This document shows, one piece after another, positions 1 through 10,309 of a stretch of DNA of 64,000 nt (its first letter is position 1; every line of letters begins with the position of its first letter). This DNA is from Chaenocephalus aceratus (taxonomy: Eukaryota; Chordata; Actinopteri; Perciformes; Channichthyidae), in assembly GCA_023974075.1 (NCBI GenBank), contig JAMFTG010000334.1, positions 98,218 to 162,217 on the forward strand, given 5' to 3'. The translations under genes were made by a program, and so were the position numbers. The notes beneath the pieces were generated by a model, which was not told the DNA's origin, searched no databases, and saw nothing but the letters and a program-made list of their open reading frames with translations.

Positions 1-185
1 CCCATAAAAAAAACTAAATGTAGCCTACTTGTATTTTGTATAAATGACACTAAATATTTTTACAGAAGCTTTGTGAGCTGGTGCTGGGGCTTCCTTGGAC
101 GCAGGATCAGAGTGGTGATTCCGGCCTGCGTTGTCCACAGGATACGCAGGGAGTTTCCTGATCCGTGAAAATGTCGATGTTGGGT

Positions 186-620
186 TCAGACAGCAGCCAA
201 ATTGAACCGTGTAGCATACCCGGCGATGACCTCCTCCCTGTCAGGTCGCTCATAATGGTGCAGGGTCCACAAAGACTTGGTCGAAGATGAGGTCCATCAA
301 GTTGGCCACGTAGGGCTGTGCAATGGTAAAAAAAGCACAACAAAAAATGTGGTTTAGATTAGTATATGCATGTAAAAAACTGAAACTTCTTTCTAATTTT
401 TTTTATTTTATATTTGTAAATAGTTGTATAATAAATATTTTAAACACTTACGGAATGTGGGGGTCAGTCTTTTACTGGTTTGCTCTGCATTCTCCCTTCC
501 TGGCCTTTGGGAACTGCAGTTTATACAGAGGGTTTCCAGTGGATATAGTGGCTTGTGCACGCTCAGCGTTTTTTCATTGTAGTGCAGGGCTGCCAGGTAC
601 AGTCTTTCATTTCCGCCATG
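186..620 (-). pseudogene. Kolobok-type transposase C-terminal exons, copy 1
   Basis: Two minus-strand exon remnants are visible: about 620-452, then 315-186, separated by a GT-AG intron. The reading YLAALHYNEN, then a basic stretch ending DPTF, then PYVANLMDLIFDQVFVDPAP, resembles the C-terminal part of Kolobok/THAP transposases as I know them. This copy has extra frameshifts relative to copies 2 and 3, such as an added base in an A run and a gggg run. The catalytic core between these exons and the THAP exon is missing. Confidence 0.6.
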
Positions 621-1646
621 ATAAAAAAAATGTAAATAATAGCAAAGGATGTACAAATTGTCACTAATTAGTAAGTATGTGAGGTGCTGGCCTGTAAAGA
701 AGAACACATAGTTAGAACAAAATCATCTCAATTTAGTATTCAGGATGAGAAAATACTATTTGGATAAATATAGTCTGAAATCCCAAAAGATGGGGCTAAA
801 ACTCTCTATTTAGCAAAACTCTCTATTTAGCAAAGCTCTCTATTTAGCAAAGCTCTTTGCTTAGCCTTTTCCAATCTGAGTTAGTTTTGAACCGTAACGT
901 GCATGCTGTGTTTCTGACTCAATGCAGGTGATGTGTTGGAGAGGGGCTGAGCTCAGTAGACTGACTGTAATGAGTGCTAGCCACTAATTAGCCTGTTGCT
1001 AGAGGTAAGGCCTTGTCAACAACAACAGACCGACGGGGCTTTAGCTCAGTTTTACTCGTGGTGTGTGTCCCCCCTCGCATACATACACAGTGTTGTATCC
1101 TAACACACCCCCATTTATATTCATGTGCGCAAACAAGTAAACACACAAATGCTTTTACATATAACGCTGCAAAACACGGCATGTCTCATTAGCGTAGCGT
1201 AGCGTAGTTTACAGATCGATGATATCTGATCGTTCTTACAGACTACAATCACAAAAGCGTTTACATATAACGCTGGAAAAAACGACACTTGCCTACAGAA
1301 GATTACGTTTGTTATTATACTTACTCAATATGATTGTAGAGGATAAAAAATACTAATAAATAGGAGAATAAATACTTGTGTTATCGCCTAGGGCGTGGCT
1401 TTACAGCCTTCACACAGATCGCCATTACGGCAGTATGTCTGAACATGTTAGCAAATGCCTGATAATTCAAATGACAAAGCAAGACTGCGGAGCGTACAAA
1501 ATAAAATGCTACAAAAATATATAAACACCTAACCGATTACTATTTGGGTTTGAGGCGACATTAATCCAGCTACACGAAGCTACATGCTACATGCTACAAG
1601 CTAGAGATAGCTTTATCAGGAAAAACACCGCTAAATAAAAACTTAC

Positions 1647-1942
1647 AGCTTCAAAATTGGATGTGTCCTCACTGGCCTGGTCCCTGATGGTTGGTATTGA
1701 TCCCGGGTTTAGCATTACTTTGGAGGCATATCCGTGTTGGACTGAGACAAGTTCATAAACATGTCCGTCGTAAAATGTTTGGAACACACAAAAAGAAATC
1801 TGCCATGGTCTTCTGGCACATGTCCCTTGTAAATGAAGTCTAGCCACATATTCATTTCTTTTTCCACTGATGGCATTGCATGCAGTCCCCTGTCCCGAGT
1901 CTTGCAGCCAACAACAGTACAACGTTTAACTATCTTAGACAT
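1647..1942 (-). pseudogene. THAP domain exon, copy 1 (1-nt frameshift)
   Basis: This is a C2CH THAP zinc-finger exon: CTVVGC near residue 8, a W near residue 33, then the VCSKHF motif. It ends at a GTAAGT donor. It is one base shorter than copies 2 and 3 (GGACTGAG versus GGACTTGAG), which breaks the frame after the MNLSQ motif. THAP domains bind DNA and form the N-terminus of P and Kolobok transposases. The TTAA flanks favour Kolobok. Confidence 0.8.
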
Positions 1943-2324
1943 CCTGGCAAGAGCAGGCAAAAACACAGATGTGGTTGATTTAGCCTGCCGATAGTCTATA
2001 TGCGAATGAGAGGTTTGGCAATGCACGTGGCCGTGGCTCATTCCCCTGATAGGTGGAGAGTTGACCAATAAGCCGAGGACTTCTCTGTGAAGTAGAAAAG
2101 TATTGAAATCTGGATCCATTTTTTTCAGATCCGTTGCAGCCCCTTTTTTAGAGATTTGGCGAAGGAGGAAAATAGAGAGGGTTGTGTTTTCTGACACTTG
2201 GTGAGTTCCCTGGAACACCGGGGACACATATTCATGTATAAAAGACGTACAAAGGTGCATTTTGCATGATAGGTCCCCTTTAAGCAGGCTGTCGTTGGGA
2301 AGACAGAACATTTCCTTTTGTCAT

Positions 2325-2396
2325 GACTCGTTGGTCTAGGGGTATGATTCTCGCTTCGGGTGCGAGAGGTCCCGGGTTCAAATCCCGGACGAGCCC
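2325..2396 (+). tRNA. tRNA-Pro-CGG: tRNA-Pro (CGG)
   Basis: 72-nt cloverleaf with one change, G2 to A, which mispairs with C71. Anticodon CGG, A and B boxes intact, type 1 spacer follows. First gene after the Kolobok-like element. Confidence 0.82.
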
Positions 2397-2662
2397 AGGA
2401 TGTCTTCAAAGATGTGGAACAGGTTAAGTTTAGGTAGTCTAAAAAGTTGTTGGAAGCAATGTGTACTTCACAATTTGAACTGCTAGAAATCTAGTGATGA
2501 ATTGGGGCAAATAATGACCAAAGCTCATCTTCTGTGTAGAGAAGCCATACATTTTTATCCAAGCTGTGTTCATTGAGACAAAGTGCAATTCATGGAAAAG
2601 TGTTTTGCATTGTCATTTAAGCAGGCTGTCGTGGGGAAGCCAGAACAATTATCTTTTGTCAT

Positions 2663-2734
2663 GGCTCGTTGGTCTAGGGGTATGATTCTCGCTTAGGGTG
2701 CGAGAGGTCCCGGGTTCAAATCCCGGACGAGCCA
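2663..2734 (+). tRNA. tRNA-Pro-AGG: tRNA-Pro (AGG)
   Basis: Matches canonical tRNA-Pro-AGG except that the last C is missing, so the discriminator position reads A. Type 2 spacer follows. Confidence 0.88.
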
Positions 2735-3002
2735 TGACATCAACAACAGGTTTAGTTTAGGTATCAACAATTGTTCTTATTAAGCAATGTCTACTTCACA
2801 ATTTGACCAATCATGTGCCCTGCTAGAAACCTAGTGTTTAGTAGGGGCACAAACTTACCAAGGCTCATCTTCTGTGAAGAGGAGCCATGCATTTTCATCC
2901 AAGCTTTGTTTATTGAGGCATAATGCAATGAATTGAAAAGTGTTTTGCGATGTCATTTAAGCAGGCTATCGTTGGTAAGGTGAAATAATTACTTTTTGTC
3001 AT

Positions 3003-3074
3003 GGCTCGTTGGTCTAGGGGTATGATTCTCGCTTCGGGTGCGAGAGGTCCCGGGTTCAAATCCCGGACGAGCCC
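3003..3074 (+). tRNA. tRNA-Pro-CGG: tRNA-Pro (CGG)
   Basis: Canonical at all 72 positions, with 7-bp acceptor stem, intact A and B boxes and anticodon CGG. Type 1 spacer follows. Confidence 0.95.
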
Positions 3075-3360
3075 AGGATGTCTTCAAAGAAGTGGAACAG
3101 GTTAAGTTTAGATAGCAAAAAAAGTTTGTTGTAAGCAATGTGTACTTCACCATTTGAAATGCAAGAAATCTAGTGATGTATTGGGGCAAATAATGACCAA
3201 AGCTCATCTTCTGTTTAGAGAAGCCATACATTTTCATCCAAGCTGTGTTCATTGAGGACAAAGTGCAATTAATGGAAAAAGTGTTTTGCATTGTCATTTA
3301 AGCAGGCTGTCGTGGGGAAGCCAGAAAAATTATCTTTCGTCATGGCTCGTTGGTCTAGGG

Positions 3361-4823
3361 CAGGGGTGGCCAACCAGTCAGAGGTTAAGAGCCACATTTG
3401 TTCTATGTTACTGCAAAGAGCCACATCAAACACATAGTCACTGATACCGCTTGTTTCAGTTTTTTGTTTTCTGGAGACAAGATTTCAACCACGTCACTGA
3501 TGCATTTTTGTGGCATTGGGATATATATTCTTTAAATCCTCTGGAGCAGAGAGAGGAGCTGTGGATTATTGTTATTGATTAATGCATCAGTGTTTCTTAG
3601 GGTCAAAAACACTAAACTCACAAGTTGAAATGAAAGCGTTATTTGCAATTTGGTGCTATAAAAAAAAAAATTATATATTTTTTTTAAACACCTTGAATTT
3701 CAGGGGGGGGGGCGCGGAGCTCCGTTGGCGGGGCGCAGCGCCCCTCCAAGACAATGGTAGGGGAAACACTGGCTAGTGTTTAATCAACGATATGTTTCCC
3801 CCCCCCTCAAAGGTTCACTGCATCGCAGGTATTATTGTGATTGCTCTTGGGCCACATCAAAATTAGACGCGCTGTCATCCTCTCATACTGACACCTGACA
3901 CCACACATACACACGTAGGGAGAGCCAGGACGAAAGTAACACGGGACGAAAGTAACAGAGCGATTTTATCCGAGCCCAAACAACTTTGACCGGCCAAATT
4001 ACGTCAGAATAATCAGCATTCGTACTTAACAGACCTACTAAATATCAGGTTTAACTGTCAGGAGTAGCTAGTGTTGTCACGATACCAACATTTTGGTTTC
4101 GATACCAAGTCAAGAATTGCGATTCCGATTATTTTTCGATACTTTTCTTAAAAGAGGGAAACAGTCTTAAATGTAATTATTGTGCTTTATTTCACACCAG
4201 AACCAGAACCATAACACCAACTTTTAAACAATGAGAACAATAAATAAAATAATGACAAGAATTCGTATTAAATACAATTAAAAACATGTCTCACAGACAG
4301 GCCTCGTGGTGTCCGTAGGCTTTGCCCTCACTGTCAGAGATATAGCTAAAATACATCCACATTTCGCTTCTGGCGTCTTTTTTGTCAACAAGCTGAGGCG
4401 CAGCGGCAGTTGCACTACCACTTGCAGCTTCTCGTTTTTCTCACATGCTCTGGCAGCTAGCGCGTGCACGAGAGAGGGGAGGCACTTAGAGCGTGCTCGA
4501 GAGGGAGGACTGCAGGCACAGCTGCAGTGCAGGGAGTGGAAGCAGAGCGCTGAACACACACGGCTCTTATTAAAACGGCGCTTTCTCACCCGAGTACTTT
4601 CCCCCATCATTCTTAAAGTACCGATACTATGAAATGGAGGAATTGTAACGTTTTTAACGGCAGGGTATCGCGGTACCTTTCAAGTATTCGGTACACCGTG
4701 CAACACTAGTCAAGAGTCAGTGTCTCTCCCCCAAACTCACACAATTCGATATGAACTGAAGAGCCGCATGAAACTAGGCAAAGAGCCGCATGTGGCTCGA
4801 GAGCCGCGGGTTGGCCACCCCTG
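3361..4823. mobile_element. hAT-A non-autonomous transposon, copy 1
   Basis: Termini CAGGGGTGGCCAACC and GGTTGGCCACCCCTG are perfect 15-bp inverted repeats. The 8-bp target duplication is GTCTAGGG (3,353-3,360 and 4,824-4,831). The subterminal wording 'agccacat...gagccgc' is typical of hAT-Charlie/Buster-like fish elements (family knowledge). There is no transposase. It contains a GC-rich piece near 3,700-3,770 ending ggggaaacactg, which looks like another hAT end, and a nested 642-bp element at 4,068-4,709. Confidence 0.93.
4068..4709. mobile_element. Nested 642-bp MITE inside hAT-A, copy 1
   Basis: Terminal inverted repeats CTAGTGTTGtcacgatacc and CTAGTGTTGcacggtgtacc. Flanks TCAGGAGT (two bases before the left end) and TCAAGAGT (right) match at 7 of 8 positions and may be an 8-bp duplication, which would suggest hAT. 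Non-coding. Confidence 0.65.
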
Positions 4824-5151
4824 GTCTAGGGGTATGATTAGGGTGCGAGAGGTCCCGGGGTCAAATCCCGGACGAGCCCCACGACATCAACAACAGGTTT
4901 AGTTTAGGTATCAACTATTGTTTCTTATTAAGCAATTGTCCTACTTCACAATTTGACCATCCTGTGCCCTGTTAGAAACCTTGTGTTTAGTAGGGGCACA
5001 AACTGACCAAGGCTCATCTTCTGTGAAGGGAAGCCATGCATTTTCATCCAAGCTTTGTTTATTGAGGCATAATGCAATGAATGGAAAAGTGTTTTGCGAT
5101 GTCATTTAAGCAGGCTATCGTTGGTAAGGTGAAATAATTGTGTTTTATCGT

Positions 5152-5223
5152 GCCTCGTTGGTCTAGGGGTATGGTTCTCGCTTCGGGTGCAAGAGGTCCC
5201 GGGTTCAAATCCCGGACGAGCCC
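5152..5223 (+). pseudogene. tRNA-Pro (CGG), mutated
   Basis: Full length, but G2 to C in the acceptor stem, gtatGgtt in the D arm and gcAag in the anticodon stem. Probably inactive or poorly folding. Type 1 spacer follows. Confidence 0.75.
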
Positions 5224-5491
5224 AGGATGTCTTCAAAGATGTGGAACAGGGCAAGTTTAGGTAGCCTAAAAAGTTTGTTGGAACCAATGTGTACTTCACA
5301 ATTTGAACTGCTAGAAATCTAGTGATGAATTGGGGGAAATAATTACCAAAGCGCATCTTCTGTGTAGAGAAGCCATACATTTGTATCCAAGCTGTGTTCA
5401 TTGAGGACAAAGTGCAATTAATGGAAAAGTGTTTTGCATTGTCATTTAAGCAGGCTGTCGTTGGGAAGACAGAAACATTTCCTTTCGTCAT

Positions 5492-5563
5492 AGCTCGTTG
5501 GTCTAGGGGTATGATTCTCGCTTCGGGTGCGAGAGGTCCATGGTTCAAATCCCGGACGAGCCC
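5492..5563 (+). pseudogene. tRNA-Pro (CGG), mutated
   Basis: Full length, but position 1 is A and the T stem 5' strand reads ccatgg instead of cccggg, so the T arm is mispaired. Type 2 spacer follows, unusual after CGG. Confidence 0.75.
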
Positions 5564-5832
5564 ACGACATCAACAACAGGTTTAGTTTAGGTATCAACAA
5601 TTGTTCTTATTAAGCAGTGTCTCCTTCACAATTTGACCAATCCTGTGCCCTGCTAGAAACCTATTGTTTAGTAGTGGCACAAACTGACCAAGGCTCATCT
5701 TCTGTGAAGGGAAGCCATGCATTTTCATCCAAGCTTTGTTTATTGAGGCATAATGCAATGAATGGAAAAGTGTTTTGCGATGTCATTTAAGCAGGCTATC
5801 GTTGGTAAGGTGAAATAATTGTGTTTTAACAT

Positions 5833-5904
5833 GGCTTGTTGGTCTAGGGGTATGATTCTCGCTTCGGGTGCGAGAGGTCCCGGGTTCAAATCCCGGACGA
5901 GCCC
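5833..5904 (+). tRNA. tRNA-Pro-CGG: tRNA-Pro (CGG)
   Basis: One change from canonical (ggctTgt, a G-U wobble in the acceptor stem). Otherwise intact. Spacer is a shortened type 1 (agagattcaaagatg). Confidence 0.85.
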
Positions 5905-6169
5905 AGAGATTCAAAGATGTGGAACAGGTTACGTTTAGGTAGCATAACAAGTTTGTTGGAAGCAATGTGTACTTCACAATTTGAACTGCTAGAAATCTAG
6001 TGATGAATTGGGTTAAATAATGATCAAAGCTCATCTTCTGGGTAGAGAAGCCATACATTCTTATCCAAGCTGTGTTCATTGAGGACAAAGTGCAATTCAT
6101 GGAAAAGTGTTTTGCATTGTCATTTAAGCAGGCTGTCGTGGGGAAGCCAGAAAAATTATCTTTTCTCAT

Positions 6170-6241
6170 GGCTCGTTGGTCTAGGGGTATGATTCTCGCT
6201 TAGGGTGCGAGAGGTCCAGGGTTCAGATTCTGGACGAGCCC
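6170..6241 (+). pseudogene. tRNA-Pro (AGG), T arm decayed
   Basis: Acceptor, D and anticodon arms are canonical. The T arm reads ccagggttcagattctgg, with one mismatch and two wobbles, and the B box is altered (GGTTCAGAT). Type 2 spacer follows. Confidence 0.75.
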
Positions 6242-6527
6242 ACGACATCAACAACAGGTTTAGTTTAGGTATCAACAATTGTTCTTATTAAGCAATGTCT
6301 ACTTCACAATTTGACTAATCCTGTGCCCTGCAAGAAACCTAGTGTTTAGTAGGGGCACAAACTGACCAAGGCTCATCTTTTGTGAAGGGAAGCCATGCAT
6401 TTTCATCCAAGCTTTGTTTATTGAGGCATAATGCAATGAATGGAAAAGTGTTTTGCGATGTCTTTTAAGCAGGCTATCGTTGGTAAGGTGAAATAATTGT
6501 GTTTTATCATGGCTCGTTGGTCTAGGG

Positions 6528-7463
6528 CAGGGGTGGGGAACCTTTTTCCTCTCAAGGGCCATTTCAATTTTTACAATATCCTCAGAGGGCCGTACAAGTT
6601 ATTGACCTCTGCTTAAAAAAACTAAAATCACAGCCCATTCATTTCATTCTGTGCAAAGAAAAAGCAACCTCTTAATCCAGATATCTCACCATGACTCACG
6701 TATGCATGCACGTGCAGGGTGTGGCGTGCTCCCCTGTGAAGATTTTTTTTAAATGTTGAAGTTAAAAGCATCAATCTGGTGCACTTTGAGAGCAACATTA
6801 GGAGATCTATGGACACATCTCTCAACACCCAAACACAACTGTAAGCAGATTTTCTTTTAATTTATGGATATTTGACAAATCACTCCCCTTTCAAACTGTA
6901 TTCTTCTTTATTAATAACTGTCATATAGTATTTTATACCTGTTTACTTTATTCTCTTATTTTTTTATAACTATAATGATCATATAAAGATGTGCCTTTAC
7001 CTCACTGGTTGTAGAAAAAGCTTCTTATATTCGTTAGCATAGCTAGCTAACCAGATGCTAATGATAACAACACAGTTATCGACTGTCTGATCAGTATGAC
7101 AGATGAGCAGATCGCCACTGGGCTTTCAACTAAAGACACAGACACGCAGAAACTGCGGCATGTGTATGGACTTATCGGTACTGCAATTTCTGAAGTGCTG
7201 GAGTGGCGTTCTGGTGCTCTCCGTCAGAACTGCACCCCTGTCAGTCGAGACATATACCACGTGATGACACGTTAGGCTCGTGTTGTGTTCAAGGACCCTG
7301 ACCTTGGCCAGGAAAAACAGGCACTCGCTTGTTTAATTTGTTTGCGGTCTAGATTTCTTTCATTTTTTTATTTTTTGCGTGTGTTTATAAATGACATCGA
7401 GGGCCGTACCAAATTGTCTCGCGGGCCGTATACGGCCCGGAGGCCGGAGGTTCCCCACCCCTG
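6528..7463. mobile_element. hAT-B non-autonomous transposon, copy 1
   Basis: Termini CAGGGGTGGGGAACC and GGTTCCCCACCCCTG are perfect inverted repeats. The target duplication GTCTAGGG is at 6,520-6,527 and 7,464-7,471. Subterminal gggccgt/acggcccg repeats are typical of this hAT type. It holds no transposase, only the small frame at 7,096-7,275. Its internal sequence differs from hAT-A, so it is a separate insertion. Confidence 0.93.
7096..7275 (+). CDS. Small ORF (59 aa) inside hAT-B, copy 1, unrecognised
   Basis: A 59-codon frame begins MTDEQIATGLSTKDTDTQ and ends DIYHVMTR-stop. It is charged and looks protein-like, with no low complexity, but matches no family I recognise. It is intact here and at 34,048, and broken by indels in copy 2. 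It could be a captured exon fragment or chance. Confidence 0.3.
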   Translation: MTDEQIATGLSTKDTDTQKLRHVYGLIGTAISEVLEWRSGALRQNCTPVSRDIYHVMTR

Positions 7464-7783
7464 GTCTAGGGGTATGATTCTCGCTTCGGGTGCGAGAGGT
7501 CACGGGTTCAAATCCTGGACGAGCCCAAAATGTCTACATAGGTGTGGAACAAGTTTAGTTTATGTTGCAAAAAACGTTTGTTGGAAGCAAGGTGTACTTC
7601 ACAATTTCACTTGCTCCAAATCTAGTGATGAGTTGGGGAAAATAATGATCAGGGCTCATCTTATGTGTAGAGAAGCCATCCATTGTTATCCAAGCTTTGT
7701 TTATTGAGGCATAATGCAATGAATGGAAAAGTGTTTGCGATGTCATTTAAAGCAGGCTATCGTTGGTAATGACTTTTTGTCAT

Positions 7784-7861
7784 GGCTCGTTGGTCTAGGG
7801 GTATGATTCTCGCTTCGGGTGCGAGAGGTCCCGGGTCCGGGTTCAAATCCTGGACGGGCCC
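7784..7861 (+). pseudogene. tRNA-Pro (CGG) with T-arm insertion
   Basis: 78 nt long: six extra bases in the T arm (cccgggtccgggttc) plus cctgg and gggcc changes. The matching gene in copy 3 (34,736) lacks the insertion. Type 1 spacer follows. Confidence 0.8.
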
Positions 7862-8128
7862 AGGATGTCTTCAAAGATGTTGTACAGGTTAAGTTTAGGT
7901 AGCATAAAAAGTTTGTTGGAAGCAATGTGTACTTCACAATTTGAACTGCTAGAAATATAGTGATGAATTGGGGCAAATAATGATCAAAGGTCATCTTCTG
8001 TGTAGAGAAGCCATACATTTTTATTCAAGCTGTGTTCACTGAGGACAAAGTGCAATTCATGGAAAAGTTTTTGCATTGTCATTTAAGCAGGCTGCCGTTG
8101 GGAATACAGAAAAATTGCCTTTCGTCAT

Positions 8129-8203
8129 GGCTCGTTGGTCTAGGCGGTATATGATTCTCGCTTCGGGTACGAGAGGTCCTGGGTTCAAATCCCGGACGAG
8201 CCC
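8129..8203 (+). pseudogene. tRNA-Pro (CGG) with D-arm insertion
   Basis: 75 nt: the D arm reads taggcggtatatg instead of taggggtatg, disrupting the A box, and the anticodon stem has gtacg. Type 1 spacer follows. Confidence 0.8.
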
Positions 8204-8468
8204 AGGATGTCTTCAAAGATGCGGAACAGGTTAAGTTTAGGTTGCATAAAAAGTTTGTTGGAAGAAATTGTACTTCACAATTTGAACTGCTAGAAATCTA
8301 GTGATGAATTGGGCAAATAATGATCAAAGCTCATCTTCTGTGTAGAGAAGCCATACATTTTTATTCAAGCTGTGTTCATTGAGGACAAAGTGCATTCATG
8401 GAAAAGTGTTTTGCATTGTCATTTAATCAGGCTGTCGTGGGGAAGCCAGAAAAATTCCCTTTCGTCGT

Positions 8469-8540
8469 GGCTCGTTGGTCTAGGGGTTGATTCTCGCTTT
8501 GGGTGCGAGCGAGGTCCCGGTTCAAATCCCGGACGAGCCC
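8469..8540 (+). pseudogene. tRNA-Pro (TGG) with indels
   Basis: Anticodon TGG. Lost 'ta' in the D loop, gained gc in gcgagcgagg and lost bases in the T stem (tcccggttc). It lies in a patch rich in small deletions, so some may be assembly errors. Confidence 0.7.
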
Positions 8541-8787
8541 AGGACTTCAAAGATCAACAGGTTTAGTTTAGGTGCATAAAAGTTTTAAGAAAATGTACTT
8601 CACAATTTCAACTGCTAGAAACCTAGTGAGTATTGGGGCAAAAATGACCAAGGCTCATCTTCTGTGTAGAGAAGCCATGCATTTTCATCCAAGCTTTGTT
8701 TCATTGAGGCAATGCCATCATGGAAAAGTGTTTTGCATGTCATTTAATCAGGGCTATGGGGAAGCCAAAAATTAGCCTTTTCGTCAT

Positions 8788-8858
8788 GGCTCGTTGGTCT
8801 AGGGGTATGATTCTCGCTTTGGGTGCGAGAGGTCCGGGTTCAAATCCCGGACGAGCCC
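8788..8858 (+). tRNA. tRNA-Pro-TGG: tRNA-Pro (TGG), 1 nt short
   Basis: 71 nt; canonical apart from missing one C in gtccgggttc. Anticodon TGG. The counterpart at 22,559 is canonical, so the deletion may be an assembly error. Confidence 0.75.
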
Positions 8859-9099
8859 CAGGATGTCTTCAAAGACAGGTTAGTTTAGGTAGAAAAAAAG
8901 TTTGTTGAAGCAAGGTGTACTTCACAATTTGAACTGCAAATCTAGTGATGAATTCAGGAATAATGATCGAAGCTCATCTATGTGTCGAGAAGCCACATTT
9001 TATCCAAGCTGTTTATTGAGGCATAAGTGCAATCATGGAAAAGTTTTGCATGTCATTTAAGCAGGCTGTCGTTGGGTAAGAACAATTGCCTTTCGTCAT

Positions 9100-9166
9100 G
9101 GCTCGTTGGTCTAGGGGTATGATTCGCTTCGGGTGCGAGGTCCCGGGTTCAAATCCGGACGAGCCC
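9100..9166 (+). pseudogene. tRNA-Pro (CGG), deleted bases
   Basis: Only 67 nt, with losses in the anticodon stem (gattcgcttc), gcgaggtc and aatccgg. The counterpart at 22,893 is 72 nt. Same indel-rich patch. Confidence 0.75.
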
Positions 9167-9431
9167 AGGATGTCTTCAAAGATGTGGAACAGGTTAAGTT
9201 TAGGTAGCCTAAAAAGTTTGTTGGAACCAATGTGTACTTCACAATTTGAACTGCTAGAAATCAAGTGATGAATTGGGGGAAATAATGACCAAAGCTCATC
9301 TTCTGGGAGAGAAGCCATACATTTGTATCCAAGCTGTGTTCATTGAGGACAAAGTGCTAATTAATGGAAAAGTGTTTTGCATTGTCATTTAAGCAGGCTG
9401 TCGTGGGAAGACAGAAAATTCCTTTCGTCAT

Positions 9432-9504
9432 GGCTCGTTTGTCTAGGGGTATGATTCTTGCTTAGTGGTGCGAGAGGTCCCGGGTTCAAATCCTGGAGGA
9501 GCCC
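9432..9504 (+). pseudogene. tRNA-Pro (AGG-like), mutated
   Basis: 73 nt with gtttgtctag (G10 to T), cttgcttagTggtg (extra base beside the anticodon) and cctggaGgagccc. Type 2 spacer follows. Confidence 0.75.
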
Positions 9505-9770
9505 ACAACGTCAACAACAGGTTTAGTTTAGGTATCAACAATGTTCTTATTAAGCAATTTCTACTTCACAATTGACCAATCCTGTGCCTGTTAGAAACCT
9601 TGTGTTTAGTAGGGGCAACAAACTGACCAAGGCTCATCTTCTGTGAAGGGAAGCCATGCATTTTCATCCAAGTTTGTTTATTGAGGCATAATGCAATGAA
9701 TGGAAAAGTGTTTTGCGATGTCATTTAAGCAGGCTATCGTTGGTAAGGTGAAATAATTGTGTTTTATCGT

Positions 9771-9842
9771 GGCTCGTTGGTCTAGGGGTATGATTCTTGC
9801 TTCGGGTGCGAGAGGTCCCGGGTTCAAATCCCGGAAGAGCCC
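9771..9842 (+). tRNA. tRNA-Pro-CGG: tRNA-Pro (CGG), two changes
   Basis: 72 nt. cttgc in the anticodon stem gives a G-U pair, and ggaAgagcc mispairs in the acceptor stem. Type 1 spacer follows. Confidence 0.75.
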
Positions 9843-10107
9843 AGGATTCTTCAAAGATGTGGAACAGGTTAAGTTTAGGTAGCAAACAAGTTTGTTGTAA
9901 GCAATGTGTACTTCACAATTTGAACTGCTAGAAATCTAGTGATGAATTGGGGCAAATAATGATCAAAACTCATCTTCTGGGTAAAGAAGCCATAATTTTT
10001 ATCCAAGCTGTGTTCATTGAGGACCAAGTGCAATTCATGGAAAAGTATTTTGCATTGTCATTTAAGCAGGCTGTCGTGGGGAAGCCAGAAAAATTGTCCT
10101 TCGTCAT

Positions 10108-10179
10108 GGCTCGTTGGTCTAGGGGTATGATTCTCGCTTAGGGTGCGAAAGGTCCCGGGTTCAAATCCCGGACGAGCCC
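10108..10179 (+). tRNA. tRNA-Pro-AGG: tRNA-Pro (AGG), one change
   Basis: 72 nt; canonical except gcgAaagg in the anticodon stem/variable region. The counterpart at 23,915 is canonical. Type 2 spacer follows, cut by element M. Confidence 0.82.
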
Positions 10180-10309
10180 ACGACATCAACAACAGGTTTA
10201 GTTTAGGTATCAACAATTGTTCTTATTAAGCAATGTCTACTTCACATTTGACCAATCCTGTGCCCTGCTAGAAAACCTAGTGTTTTAGGGGCCACAACTG
10301 ACCAAGGCT

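Larger units (their letters stand above)
1..2279 (-). mobile_element. Kolobok-like DNA transposon, copy 1 (5' cut by window edge)
   Basis: The right terminus reads GCATGATAGGTCCCCT followed by TTAA and array spacer. The complete copies at 11,801 and 25,624 show the other terminus, AGGAGACCTATCATGC, preceded by TTAA. A TTAA target duplication together with a THAP exon fits the Kolobok superfamily (family knowledge). Coding remnants are on the minus strand. Confidence 0.8.
3344..4879 (+). pseudogene. tRNA-Pro (AGG) split by hAT-A
   Basis: Bases 1-17 of the gene are at 3,344-3,360. After hAT-A, the duplicated GTCTAGGG (4,824-4,831) and the rest follow to 4,879. The 3' part has lost 7 nt (ctcgctt), removing the 5' strand of the anticodon stem, so it is dead as a tRNA. 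It has a type 2 spacer, like other AGG genes. Confidence 0.92.
6511..7526 (+). pseudogene. tRNA-Pro (CGG) split by hAT-B
   Basis: Bases 1-17 lie at 6,511-6,527. After hAT-B, the duplicated GTCTAGGG (7,464-7,471) and the rest reach 7,526. The 3' part holds tRNA positions 10-72 with a mutated T stem (tcacggg/cctgg). Type 3 spacer follows. Confidence 0.92.

Noticed and set aside
5102..5548. Many minus-strand reading frames of 60-240 aa containing ARPGFEPGTSRTRSENHTPR, and plus-strand frames with MARWSRGMILASGARGPG
   Set aside because: They are translations of the tRNA-Pro gene (antisense and sense) plus spacer, recur wherever a tRNA occurs, and have no independent coding evidence.
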